Origin: Diploptera punctata
Lineage: Eukaryota; Arthropoda; Insecta; Blattodea; Blaberidae
Length of the DNA stretch: 64,000 nucleotides
Assembly (NCBI GenBank): GCA_030220185.1
Contig: JASPKZ010007550.1
Span: 124,001-188,000, forward strand
Reading direction: 5' to 3'
The notes under the pieces are model-generated. The model had not been told where the DNA came from and searched no databases. It saw only the letters and a program-made list of their open reading frames with translations. This document shows positions 10,396 through 26,000 of the stretch, piece after piece (positions within the stretch are counted from its first letter, which is position 1; each line of letters begins with the position of its first letter). Position numbers and translations under genes: made by a program.

Positions 10396-10600
10396 GAGGA
10401 TAAGTGATATTAGTATGAAGATGTAGTATTAATAATATTATTAATATTATTATTTAGTTATTATTATTGAATATTATATATTATATATTAATATTATTAT
10501 TATTAATATGATTATAGTATTAATATTATTATTATTAATATTATTAGTATTATATATTATTATTAATAGTATTATATTAATATATTATGTATTTATTATT
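10396..10600 (+). repeat. Graded transition into ATT/TA-rich array 2
   Basis: As at 7096-7290, the purine tract dissolves through ATTAGT and GTAGT triplets into (ATT)n and TATATT runs, ending in ATCATCATCATC. Confidence 0.85.
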
Positions 10601-10602
10601 AT

Positions 10603-11243
10603 AATCATCATCATCATAGTACATTCACGAATTTAGGCCATTTGTTGACCTGTTTCGGCCTCAAGAGAAACACCATCCAGAAGTCTTTTGAGTGGACGTC
10701 CTGGTCTTCTTCTTCCTGCAGGTTGATATCTTAACATTAGTTTGGGTATTCTGTGATCTTCCATTCGATGAACATGTTGTATCCATCTTGACTTATAATC
10801 AGAAATGTTGTTTTCTTAAAGATTACATGGGTTATTCTTATAAGAGGTCTTATTTTTTTTGTGATCTAGTAGTGTGTATCCTGCAGTCCTCCGAAGATAT
10901 CTCATTTCAGCAGATCTACGTCTCTGTATATCCTTCTGTGTCAACGTCAATACTTCGGTACCATACAAAAGAGTTGGAAGAGCCAGTGTTTATTTTTTTT
11001 TTTTTTACACTTTCAGTCTTGAATGTTTTTGGACTAACTGTGGCTTGAAGATAGAATTTATTAACCCTAAAATTCTTAAAAATTTAGATATTTTTGCATT
11101 TACATCCTTTTCTTCTTCATATGAGATATTGCATCCTAGATATGTAAAATTATTCACCTGCTCCAAAATTTTATTGTCCAGTACAATTTTACTTCTGACA
11201 GGATCTACACCTTGAAATGCCATAATTTTTGTTTTTTCTGTAG
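10603..11243 (-). mobile_element. LINE fragment, C-terminal half
   Basis: The minus strand from 11223 encodes MAFQGVDPVRSKIVLDN, NNFTYLGCNISYEEEKDVN and FKPQLVQKHSRLKV, then LALPTLLYGTEVLTL-type sequence near 10960. The 3' end has GRRRPGRPLKRLLDG and EAETGQQM near 10640-10720. Frames are broken at several points, including a T13-14 run at 10992. The 3' terminal part matches the plus-strand piece at 15363-15480. Confidence 0.82.
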
Positions 11244-11244
11244 A

Positions 11245-11382
11245 TTATTATTATTATTATTATTAATATTATTATTATTATTATTATTAATATTATTATT
11301 AATATTATTATTATTATTAATATTATTATTATTAATATTATTATTAATATTATTATTATTAATATTATTATTATTATTATTA

Positions 11383-11440
<58 letters not shown>
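11245..11440 (+). repeat. (ATT)n microsatellite
   Basis: About 195 bp of ATT triplets with regular AAT interruptions on the left and a pure array on the right. Confidence 0.95.
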
Positions 11441-11441
<1 letters not shown>

Positions 11442-12591
11442 CTGCTTTAAGACATCTAGCGCCCCGCTATTATATAAAGTATTTTTCTATAATCCTTATG
11501 TACCGAAATGAGACATAGTTTGAAATCAAGATATTAATGATTTTACCTTACGTTTTTAATATATATCGCAAGGATAAAGGCTTAAAACGAGACAAAGCTA
11601 TATGGTGCAACCTAAAACTGAAATATTGAAGATGCAAGATAAGCACACCCTATAGTAGTGGAATAGAATATTCAATTGTCAGCTATTTGTAGCAAGGTTC
11701 AAATTAGTTTAGATGACAGATTTAAATGAGGATTGTGTTAAGTTGTCACCTGAAGAGGATTGTGGACAAGTGACAACGCTTGGGTAAATGTGCTGTGTCC
11801 AACATTCGCCCCCGATCATCCATCTCTCCGCGCAATTTGTCCACTCTCTTTTTTATTTTTCCCTTAATGACGCGAATTTCACCATTAACATTACACATTT
11901 CCGCATATCTCTAATTTTCAGGACGTTGAACAAACTAAAAATTGCAGATGAATTCCGCGGAAAATTATATAAAATATTTAAAACTAAAAAAAAAAAAGTA
12001 ATTCAGAATAATTTAAAAGTAGGTAAGTCGGTAAAACATATTTTCACATATTCGAAATGTTCACATTTTTAGGATAGAGCCTATTTAGAAACTTAATATT
12101 AAACATTTTAAACTCCATGTTTGTTTTACTGGTGTGAAATACGTAACAGTGAGATAGGCCTACGCGATCGTTATGGAAAATCAGACACCAGAAATGTCTG
12201 AGGACAAAAACTGGGGGCATTAAAAAAAACATGTTTTAACTCCATGTTTGTTTTACTGATGTGAAATACGTAACAGTGAGATTGGCCTACATGATCGTTA
12301 TGGAAATTCAGATATTAGAAGAAGATTTAACTTATATATTATGATGGCCAGTGCATATGACATCAATGGAGAATTATAGAGGGGCTTGAAAACGTATTTG
12401 GGAAAACTAGAGGAAAATCGCTTATTATCTAGGCCAAAAAAATGAGGCAGAGAATAACTTTAACCCTTGATTTGAGAAAGGAGAATTTTAGAAACGATGT
12501 AAATATACCGACATCATTTATGATAGGATTATAGAGTTTTAATATAATCCATAGTCTTATAACGTATTCTTATTCTTCTCCATCGTAATTT
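11441..12591. other. Unassigned sequence
   Basis: No recognisable gene or element. The longest open frame (11788-12072, plus, 94 codons) has no motif and I do not consider it a gene. A local duplication is listed separately. Confidence 0.5.
12103..12315 (+). repeat. Local direct duplication (~85-bp unit)
   Basis: Two copies (about 12103-12190 and 12230-12315) begin with AACTCCATGTTTGTTTTACT and continue GTGAAATACGTAACAGTGAG, at an offset of 127 bp. The copies differ at several positions. No function seen. Confidence 0.85.
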
Positions 12592-12690
12592 AACTTCTCA
12601 CTTTTTTGGTACTTTTTATATGACTCACCCCGCCCGGAACTTACACGGTCATGATCTATCGGAAAAGGGATTTTTAACTTTGGTTCTTGC
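12592..12690 (-). mobile_element. SINE-D fragment (distal part)
   Basis: A degenerate match to the distal part of SINE-D as seen at 31890-31965: ACTCACC..., a GACCTGTCGGGAGAGG-like block and TTTTTAACTTTGG. Confidence 0.4.
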
Positions 12691-12696
12691 ACAACA

Positions 12697-13040
12697 AAAC
12701 TATAAGTTTATAAGGCAGTGGCAGTGCCCTTACTATTATATGGTAGTGAAATTTGGGTTTTAACTAAAAGAGAAGAGAATATACTAGAAACAGCTGAAAT
12801 GAGATTTCTGAGAAGTGTAGCTGGCTGCAAACTTCTAGATAAAAGATGAAGTGAAGATATTAGAAATGAGCTAAATATTTTTAAACTTTCAGATAAAATA
12901 AAAGACTCTAGAAAAAAACTGGAAAGAACATGTTCAAAGAATGGAAGATGAATGAATACCATAAAAAATTATACCTAATTACAAACCAAAAGGAGACAGG
13001 AATGTTGGTAGACCGAAAAAGAGAGGGCTTTAACTTATTG
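12697..13040 (+). mobile_element. LINE C-terminal fragment
   Basis: The plus strand encodes AVAVPLLLYGSEIWVLTKRE, then ETAEMRFLRSVAGCKLLDKR and IRNELNIFKLSDKI. After frameshifts a degraded GRP block follows near 13000-13025. It runs directly into the coding-tail repeat at 13047. 5'-truncated and dead. Confidence 0.82.
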
Positions 13041-13046
13041 AATGAT

Positions 13047-13595
13047 AACACTGAGCAATAAAAATTTATTTATTTTTGTCTCAGAAAGACAAATATGTGA
13101 TTCTGGTAGTATTTTGTCTCCTGAATTCAAATATGATATCGGTTTTTCTCCATCACGCAAGATTTCCGAGAGATAGGCATTTATAATTTCAAACACTTTA
13201 ATATTTTCTACATTCGTAACTACACGGTATTCGAGCACTCGGACTCACCTAGAAAGTAAGAAATTATGATTTTCTGCTATATTTCGCTTGTGGAGTATCC
13301 TTCTTGATGGTCCAACAATAATCGGCCAGCATATTAGGATTCCACTTGTCTTGATATCTCTTTTCCATAGCTGAAATCTCCTGATGAAAATGTTCCCCGT
13401 TTTATTTTGCAATGGACAAATGGACGAAAAAACTTGTATTAAAAAATAATTATTTAAATCCATTAATTTAAATTGAAATAAAAACTGTGGGTGATGGGAA
13501 ATTCCGAATACATATTTGAAAACACGATAAAAAACTGCATTAATTACAACTATTGGTACTCAGAGACAAAAATCATGTTGACCAGTGTAATGTAT
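13047..13595 (-). mobile_element. Conserved coding-tail repeat, copy 2
   Basis: Same layout as copy 1: minus-strand FHQEISAMEKRYQ, WNPNMLADYCW-related residues and a basic end before TAG at 13249-13251. The first frame is damaged here. The post-stop segment is open from 13238 to 13035 and contains NVENIKVFEIINAYLSEIL and GEKPISYLNSGDKILP. Flanked on the left by a LINE fragment. Confidence 0.6.
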
Positions 13596-13764
13596 GAGAC
13601 CGCAACAAGTCACAAGGGCTTAATACATGATTGTTGTTGAGGATGATTGTCTTGCAATACTTGTTCACCACTTAAGGACATTGAGGGCCTCGCTGAATGA
13701 GTGATCAGCTCATACCAGGGCTTCTTCTGAGGCAACACAGCTTTATTAACAAATACAGGATTCT

Positions 13765-13988
13765 TTCACACATTTATACTAAACATCACGAATATGATGA
13801 AGATTGTGGTGGATAGATGGTGTTCGAGGACTGTTTGGGTCTTAAAATTCCCTGACAATTGTCTACCAGGTGAGGAAAAAACAGCAAAAAGAAAACATCA
13901 CCCAGGAAACCTGTCCCGATTGGAGATCGAATTAGGGCCTGCGGCGCATGAGGCAGCGACGCTACCCCTATACTACAGCGGTGGACTA
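13765..13988 (-). mobile_element. tRNA-derived SINE, family D, copy 1
   Basis: The right end is a reversed tRNA-like head (plus strand GGCAGCGACGCTACCCCTA, TACAGCGGTGG; B-box complement near 13921). The body matches 32050-32268 and 60740-60912 (ATTTATACTAAA..., ACAATTGTCTACCAGGTGAG). Confidence 0.75.
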
Positions 13989-14013
13989 TAAAGAATTCAC
14001 GTTATATTTTTGG

Positions 14014-14783
14014 CTAGCTAACACCCAGCGCTGCTACGCGTAAATACATTAAAATTAATGTGCTTTTATGTTTAGTTGAATAACTGAAACGAAAAATAAT
14101 TTTACATTTATATTCTTTAGATACCCGGTGCTGATTACCCGGCGTTGCCCGGGAATCTACTTATCTCATTCTTCTTGACATAAATGAGCTGGAATACGAA
14201 AATTAATATGTTTTATGTTTAGTTAAATAAGTAAAAGGAAAAATGAATATCGTAATTATTTTAAGATTCTCTGTGCTGATTACCCGATATTGCCCGAGAA
14301 TATACTTATCTCTATCTTCTTGGCATAAATGAGCTAAAAGACAAAATTCGTCATTGTAAGTTATCCGTAAAAGAATACTCATCACTTGCACAGGATTTTA
14401 CGTACTTGTCTCGATCTGAAAGACAAAAATGGTTATTGTGAGTTATCCGTAAGAGATGAACTGTCGCTGTCTTCCTTGTAGAGCTTTTTGAGATATTTAA
14501 TTATGTGTAGCCTACATTAATTTTGTGTATTTGTTATAGTTTAGGCAGTGTATGCCATTTAAGCGTCCAAAGAGCTACTTTTTTCGCGTTTTCCACTACA
14601 AAGGGCGATATTCAAGGGCGTAGGAATTAAGTATCACAACTCTCTTATAGCCTACGTTCATCTCGGGAATCTCCTGAACATTTTGCAAAAAGTCTCATCA
14701 CAATCGGATCAACGGTATGGCCGCACATAAAGTACAAACAAACATACACACAAACAAACAAGCATCCATTTTTATATATTAGA
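14014..14783 (-). mobile_element. Helitron-like non-autonomous element 1
   Basis: Read on the minus strand, it begins TCTAATATATAAAAATG preceded by A, and ends GTTAGCTAG. Internal blocks resembling CCCGGCGTTGCCCGGG and GCATAAATGAGCT recur as roughly 130-145-bp units. It is homologous to the plus-strand element at 16209-17142. The base after CTAG is C rather than T, so the 3' junction is imperfect. No Rep/helicase coding. Confidence 0.7.
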
Positions 14784-15362
14784 TTATACATTGAGAAGTC
14801 TCTAGGGAATGATTGTAAAATATTAGCTTGGGGTAAGGATGTACGTACGCGAACTTCCGGACTCGGTAGCATCAATGAGTCAAAACTTTTAAAATTTTTA
14901 CGTCAAATAGTTCAACATCCAAGGTCATTGTGTGACTAGATATTTAGTCATACTTGCTACGTTATAGTATTTGTATATTATATTACTCATGTGTTCTTAA
15001 TAATCATTATAATATTCGCCAAATTTAGTAAGAATGTGTGTATGAATGGTATGTTTCGTTTTAATGTGTTGTCTCGGAGTTGGCCATAATATTGAGCTGA
15101 TCACTCATCGGGAGGCACTTCAAGTCCTTGTGTGGTCAAAAATATACGTATGTGATCCATAGTTAAAATCCATCTTCCAACAGGTCATGTCGCTGCAAGG
15201 CTAGGGTGGCATATGACACATAAAAGTACCTATAAGGCGAGAAGTTAAACTTCGTTAATGGAATGGAATTATGAAGAAATGAGACCTGGTAATTAAATTA
15301 TAACCTAGTTTATGTCTTGACAACTGATCCCCTAATTGTAATTTCTTATTGTATAATCTAAT
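14784..15362. other. Unassigned sequence
   Basis: No gene or repeat recognised. Confidence 0.5.
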
Positions 15363-15480
15363 ATTACCGCAGGAAGAAGAAGACCAGGACGTCCACTCAA
15401 AAGACTTCTGGATGGTGTTTCTCTTGAGGCCGAAACAGGTCAACAAATGGCCTAAATTCGTGAATGTACTATGATGATGA
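15363..15480 (+). mobile_element. LINE 3' end fragment
   Basis: The plus strand encodes RRRPGRPLKRLLDGVSLEAE and TGQQMA, then ends in (ATG)n. It matches, inverted, the 3' end at 10603-10720. Confidence 0.8.
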
Positions 15481-15481
15481 T

Positions 15482-16205
15482 GACTATTTAACTCATGCCC
15501 CAAATGGGAGTCAATGACCAATCACGTTTCATTGATTTCTGTTTTACAACCAATCAGAGTCGTGTTTCACGAAATATTTATCAGTGTTAGGATTATCATA
15601 TATTAAACAAAGCTCCTCCTTTTTAATATTCTGAACAGGTCTGACCGTTATTTTGCAGTGACTGAGCCTATAACAAATACGGCTACCAGATTGTATATAA
15701 TAGTGCTTACATGTCAACATTTGTAGCAATTGATTATACCACCAAAAAAAGAAACCACTGTTTGCACTTTCTTAAATGTATTTTTTCCCAGGTAATAATC
15801 GAGAAAAATATAATTGTCATATTTACATCATACGACATCAGAAATGAATTAATATACAGATTGATGTGTTTCATTTTTTCTCCACTAGAGAGCATTCTTA
15901 CAATATTGCGTTCCTTTGGCAATAAATAGTATGATCTGGTTGCAGTGATAAACAAAAGAAGCAGTAGAAGCGTACCTATCGTTTCTCATTTGTTTTCAAA
16001 CATCGCCGTTTACATTAAATATATAAATATTTTAAAATAACTATAGTTAAATAATGATTTGTGAGTAAACAGCTTAATTTTATTCGTTAAATAGTCCTAA
16101 CAAATGCCACTCTTGATTTCCAAATTCTCTAGATAAATTCACTCCTCACTTCGTGAGTCGTGAATTTATCGATAATTTGGAAATCACTCGTGGCATTACT
16201 TATGA
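15482..16205 (+). repeat. Dispersed repeat ending in a long foldback, copy 1
   Basis: It starts TGACTATTTAACTCATGCC and contains CAATGACCAATCACGTTTCA. The last 95 bp (about 16102-16198) form a near-perfect inverted repeat: AATGCCACTCTTGATTTCC opens it and GGAAATCACTCGTGGCATT closes it, with ~45-nt arms around a short loop. A second copy lies at 57838-58432. The stretch 16000-16135 is nearly identical between the copies, while the middle has diverged. No coding capacity. Confidence 0.8.
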
Positions 16206-16208
16206 TAA

Positions 16209-17142
16209 TCTAATATATAAAAATGAATGTTTGTTTGTTTGTTCCTACTTTATGCGCGGCCATACTATTGATCCGATTGTGATGAGGCTTCTTGCAAAAT
16301 GTTCAGGAAATTCCCGGAATGAACATAGGCTATAAGAGTTGTGATACTCAACTCCTACACCCTTAAAAATCGCCCTTTGTAGTGGAAGACATGAAAAAAG
16401 TAGCTCTTTGGACGCTTAAATGGCTTACGCAGCCTAAACCATAACAAATGCCCAAAATTAATGTACACGGAATTGAATATCTCAATAAGCTCTACAAAAA
16501 AGTCCGCGACAGCATATGTTTATCTCTTACGGATAACTCACAATAACAATTTTTGTCTTTCATTGATGCCGAGAAGATCGAGACAAGTACGTAGATTCCT
16601 GTGCAAGCATAGCAGCACATGGCGGGTATTCTTTTACGGATAACTCACAATAACGAATATTGTCTTTTAGCTCATTTATGCCAAGAATATCGAAATAAGT
16701 AGATTCCTTGGCAACACCGGGTAATCAGCACGGGGAATCTTAAAATAATTACGATATATATTTCTTCACTTTACTTATTCAACTAATCATAAGAAGTACA
16801 TTAATTTTTGTCTTTCTGCTCATTTATGCCAAGAAGATCGGGATGAGTAGATTAACGGACAACGCCGGGTAAACAGCAAGGGGTATCTAAATATAATTAC
16901 GATATAAATGTTTCCTTTTACTTACTTAACTAAACATAGAACACATTAATTTTCGTATTTGAGCTCATTTATGTCAAGAAGTTGGGGATATGTAGATTCC
17001 CGTGCAACGCCGGGAAAATAAGCACGGAGTATCCATAAATATAAATTGATAATACTTTTTCCTCTCACTTATTCAACTAAACATAAAAGCACATTAATTT
17101 GCATTTATTTAGGCGTAGCAGCGCACGCCGGGTATTAGCTAG
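16209..17142 (+). mobile_element. Helitron-like non-autonomous element 2, intact ends
   Basis: The 5' end is A|TCTAATATATAAAAATG and the 3' end is TATTAGCTAG|T, the A|T insertion context expected for Helitrons. Near the 3' end, 17112-17129 folds as GGCGT(A)GC-AGC-GCACGCC, a 7-bp hairpin ending 13 nt before the terminus. The interior has about three ~145-bp tandem units with GCTCATTTATGCCAAGAA at 16670, 16817 and 16962. No transposase coding, so it is non-autonomous. Confidence 0.8.
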
Positions 17143-21640
<4,498 letters not shown>

Positions 21641-21933
21641 CGCCGTAGCGTGCAATACGCTACAAACCGAAAGTTCGAGGGTTCAAGTCCCGGCGGGATC
21701 AGGACTTTTAAACTTACCGTAACCCTCTGGTGGCACCATGGCCCTGGGGTCGACTCAGCCTCTAATGGAAAAGAGTACCAGACGCTTGTTCTAGGGTAAA
21801 GGCTGCAGTCACACAGGGCTGACAACCAGGATGAAAACAAGTGTCAATTGTCTAGAAAAAAGTGGGAGCCTTAACCTCCTAGTACCCAAGGGTCTCCTAT
21901 GGCCTGTAGTGGGATCACTTTACCTTTACCTTT
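21641..21933 (+). mobile_element. tRNA-derived SINE, family C, copy 2
   Basis: Head CGCCGTAGCG..., B box GGTTCAAGTCC, body marker TGGGGTCGACTCAGCC and 3' end GTGGGATCACTTTACC followed by TTTACC repeats. Essentially full length. Confidence 0.85.
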
Positions 21934-22540
21934 GCAGTGATAAAGGACTCTGAATTGTGAATTTTGGTTTTAAGAATGTTAGATTAGTGACACCAAAACA
22001 CCTTCAGCGGTTTAAAACGTCTAAGAAGAATTCTACTCTAAGTTAACAATTGATTACAAACAAAGTGGGTGAACTATCAAATGCAAGTGATAATTTTTCT
22101 AAAGACTTGTGTTTTACTTTAGTGAGTATCAACATTTCATAGTGCTGAAATTTAATAATGTGCAGCTTAGGAGTTTCTTAGAAAAATATGTTTAAAAAAT
22201 GGTCCCGTATACAGTACGTGTGTCTAGATCGCGAAGGAAACTATGTAGATCTACCAGTGTTTTCAGGATATAATTTGTAATATACGGGATACATCGAAAC
22301 ATGCTCCCAGCATCGTGAGGAATTTGGGTGGGTACAATAAATAGCGGCTGCAGGTTGTTGAAACCAGTTAAAACGACTGGGAATTCCAAAATAAGACTAC
22401 ATGTGATCGCTATACTGCAGGACGATTGCCCATCCCTGTCATTAAACATGTGGATGTGTGACCAGCAGCCGTATAATAGGCCAGAGTCTTCTAAGTCAGA
22501 CGCACCATGAAGTTGTTTACGTAATAAAATTACATTGAGC
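21934..22540. other. Unassigned sequence
   Basis: Contains overlapping open frames of 60-85 codons on both strands (22192-22510) with no recognised motif. Confidence 0.5.
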
Positions 22541-22800
22541 TGTTCTTTCTTTGTGTATACATTAATTATTGGTTTTAATTTTAATTTTAATTTAATAATT
22601 GTAAATTTATTGTATTATTATATCTTATTTTTTATTATTGTTCAGTTTAGCCAGATAATCCTTTAGTATCTATCATTGTGATTTTTATATTTTAATGTAA
22701 CATATGTTTTTTTCTGGAGAGTGGAAAAGAAGACCAGATGGCCTTAACTCCGCCAGACTAAATAAAGAGCAGCAGCAGCAGCAGTAGCAGTAGTAGTAGT
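22541..22800 (+). mobile_element. Non-LTR 3' UTR-type end with (GCA)n/(AGT)n tail
   Basis: An AT-rich body is followed by GGCCTTAACTCCGCCAGACT and AATAAA at 22761, then (GCA)n turning into (AGT)n. The same end occurs at 33480-33530 and, inverted, at 3890 and 54715. Confidence 0.62.
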
Positions 22801-23010
22801 AAGACTTTATTAGACTAAAATTAAGATACAATATTCTTTACAAAAAAATATAGTTCGGACGGGCAGTAAGCCGTACGTGCTGTTGACAGCCAGTATCAAT
22901 AAAATAATGTCTAGGGATAGTATAAATAAATAAATAAATAAAATAACACACACCATAGCCTTCCAACACCTTCTTTACCGATGAAAACGTTGCCTAACAT
23001 TTGATATATA
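22801..23010. other. Unassigned repeat-like sequence with (AAAT)n
   Basis: It starts with ACTTTATTAGACTAAAATTA, which resembles an inverted element 3' end, and includes (AATA)n at 22925-22945. No family assigned. Confidence 0.35.
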
Positions 23011-23040
23011 AATTACTAGTTAATACCCGGCGTGCGCTGT

Positions 23041-26000
23041 ACAAGATAAATAATCTTACTTACTTACTTACTCACTGGCACTATCGAACGCGTAGGTTCA
23101 TGGCCGCGCGGACATAAGTTCTCCATACATCCCTATCCTCAGCTAATGCTTGCCAATCATTCCCTGTATAATCTACTTTCCTCAAATCATAGTTAATGTT
23201 GTTCTCCCACCTCATTATTGGTCTACCAACTGGGCGTTTTCCCTCTGGCTTTCCTATAAGAAGCTTCCATGCACGTCTTTCATTCCCCATCCGCGCAACA
23301 TGTCCTGCCCATCGCAGTCTACGAGACTTAACTGTTCTCATTATATCTGGCTTCCTATAAAGACCATGTAGTTCATTGTTATGTAAGTCTTCTCCATTCA
23401 CCTGTCTGTTCACCTCTCTTTGGTCCAAAAATTTTCCTAAGTACTTTATTCTCAAATACTCGTAATCTCCTTTCCCTCCCTTAAAGTAAAAGTCCATGTT
23501 TCGCAACCATACAATATAACTGGTAGAATAACAGTTTTATATATTTTCAGCTTAACGTTTTTTGAAAGGAGTTGGGACATCAAAAGTCTCTGCAGTGCAT
23601 AATAGCATGCATTTCCTGAATTGAGCCTATGTTTAATTTCTTTGTGCGTCTCATTCCTATTTGTGATTATTGTTCCTAGGTATTTGAATTCAGCCACTTC
23701 CTCAAAATTCCCCTCATTTGTCATAAGCTGTCCATTTCCATTATATAATGTATTTCTACGTGTGACCATATATTTAGTTTTACTGATATTTACTTCCAGT
23801 CCTAATTTCTTAGTGTTACTCAAATAGTGTGTGCGTGTTGGCCTTTAGTATCTCCTCGCTATCGGCCAGTAGTACTACATCATCATCATCATCATGAACA
23901 AATTCGTTTTAGGCCATGTGGCCTGTACGGTAAACCTAGCGAAGATGGTCTTGATCTTTCCACCGATGTTTTGGTCTTCCTTGGTCCCTATGTCCAGTTG
24001 GGGTATATTGGAATGCCAATTTTGGAAGTCTATTTCTTGCCATTTCTTCTCAGAGGATTGTTCCATTCTTGTTGGTTATTTTGGATGGATTATCTTCAAT
24101 TAAACTTGCTACTCCAAGTTTTCCTCTGATAGTAGTGTTCCTTTGGTGATCCAGTCTATTAACTCCTAACAATGATCGTAAGAAGCGCATTTGGCTTACT
24201 TGAAGTTTATGAGAGTTTCTTTTATTTAAAATCCAAATTTCACTTCCGTATTTTAGAGCAGCTTTTTGATGTGATGTTATGTAATCTTAGTTTTGTCTCT
24301 GTCCTCATCTGTTTACCAAAATGTCTTCGTATTACCCCATTCATTTTATTATATTTTTGTAATTTTGAATCAATGTCACTCTTATACTCTGCAAATACAC
24401 TTCCTAAGTAAGAGAAATCTGACACTTGTTCTATAATTTTTCCATCAATCTCAATTTTCACCCGTTGTATGTTTTTTTCACACATTGCCATTGTTTTGGA
24501 TTTTGATGTGGAAATTTTCATATTATATTTGCTGGCAATTTTGAATAATTGATATGCTGCTATTTGTAAGCTATCTTCGGAATCTGATAATATTATTTGA
24601 TCATCAGCATATAATATTGTTTTAATTATTTTATTCCTAGTTATTGAAATTCCACTGTTTACTGTTTGTTTCCATTCTTGCACTAATTCTGTATTATATA
24701 TATATTAAATAAGAGTGGAGATAGTCCACATCCTTGTCGAACACCTTTGCCTGTGTTTATGTGTTCTGTTATTTCTCCATCTGGTAATTTAATTTTGATT
24801 TTAGAATTTTGATATAAGCTTTGTATGGCTCGTATTACAGGTGAGTGTATATGTTCTTCATGCAGTATCTGCCAAAGTTTATCTCGGTTTACATTATCAT
24901 ATGCCTTTTCATAATCTATAAATAGTATGTACAGTGGGAGATTAAATTCTCTCCTTTTTTCCATAATTTGTTGCAGGGTTAAATATTGCATCTATAGTGC
25001 TCCTCCCTTTTCTAAATCCACATTGTTCTTCTTCCAAAAATGTTTCAGTACTTACTGATAACTTATTTTTAATTATGTTGGCATATAATTTAGATGCAGT
25101 TGGGAGTAAGGTAATGCCTCGGTAGTTATCACATTTGTTTTTCTGACCTTTTTTATGTATATTAATTACTAGACCCGTTTCCCAATCCGTTGGGATATTA
25201 AGACAATGCCAAATATTGTTAAAAAGTTCTAATAGTTTCTCTTTCAAGGCAGTTCCTCCATACTTAAAAAGTTCTAAATTTAAATCATCTAAACCTGGAC
25301 TTTTCCTGTTCTTGGCCTTCTTTAAAAACTTCTTCTAGTTCGTCCATTGTTATGTCTCTGTTTTTCTATTTCATTTTCACAAGTCAAATTCGAAGTAATT
25401 TTTTCAGTGTGAGTGTTCGGTTCTGACCAAAGATTTTTGTAGTAAGTAATCCAGTCTTGTTTTGGTATCAGATTAACATTAATTTTGTCTTTTGTTTCCA
25501 TCTGTAATTTTTTGAATATTTTAAATCCCTGTCTTTGTGCTCCTGTAATATCACGTTCTAAGGATTTTACAAATTTATCCCAATCATCCCTTCTGTATTT
25601 TCTAGACAATTTACGAACCTTAGCTCTGAGTTTTTTATATTCTGTATAATGTTCCTCTTGTTTAGTTTGTAAATACACTTTATAGGCTTTTTTTCTTTGT
25701 TCAATATTTTCTTTTAATTCGGGATTCCAAGTTCGTAATCTCTTTTTGTTTTGATTTGTTTATATCCGAGACTCTCATATGCTGCTTCCATGATTGCTTG
25801 TTTTAGATTTATCCAGTCCTCTTCAATATCGCCCGTGCTTGTTTTAAGTTTATTCTTTATTCTAGTTTGATATAATATTTGTGTACTTTGGTCTTCCAAT
25901 AAGTGAATTTTAACTTTTTTGGTATCTTATTTTGTACTGTCTGCTTGTATTTTCTTGTGCTGATGTGTTTGTGATATAATTTTATTTTGCTTTCAACAAG

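Noticed and set aside
9166..10397. Glu/Arg- and Ser/Pro-rich proteins of 162-267 residues
   Set aside because: They come from the purine tract in several overlapping frames on both strands. The only real coding signal is the RT segment at the edge (near 9210-9300, minus).
22192..22510. Overlapping open frames of 60 and 85 codons as a possible small gene
   Set aside because: No motif, no composition shift, and frames on both strands are equally open.
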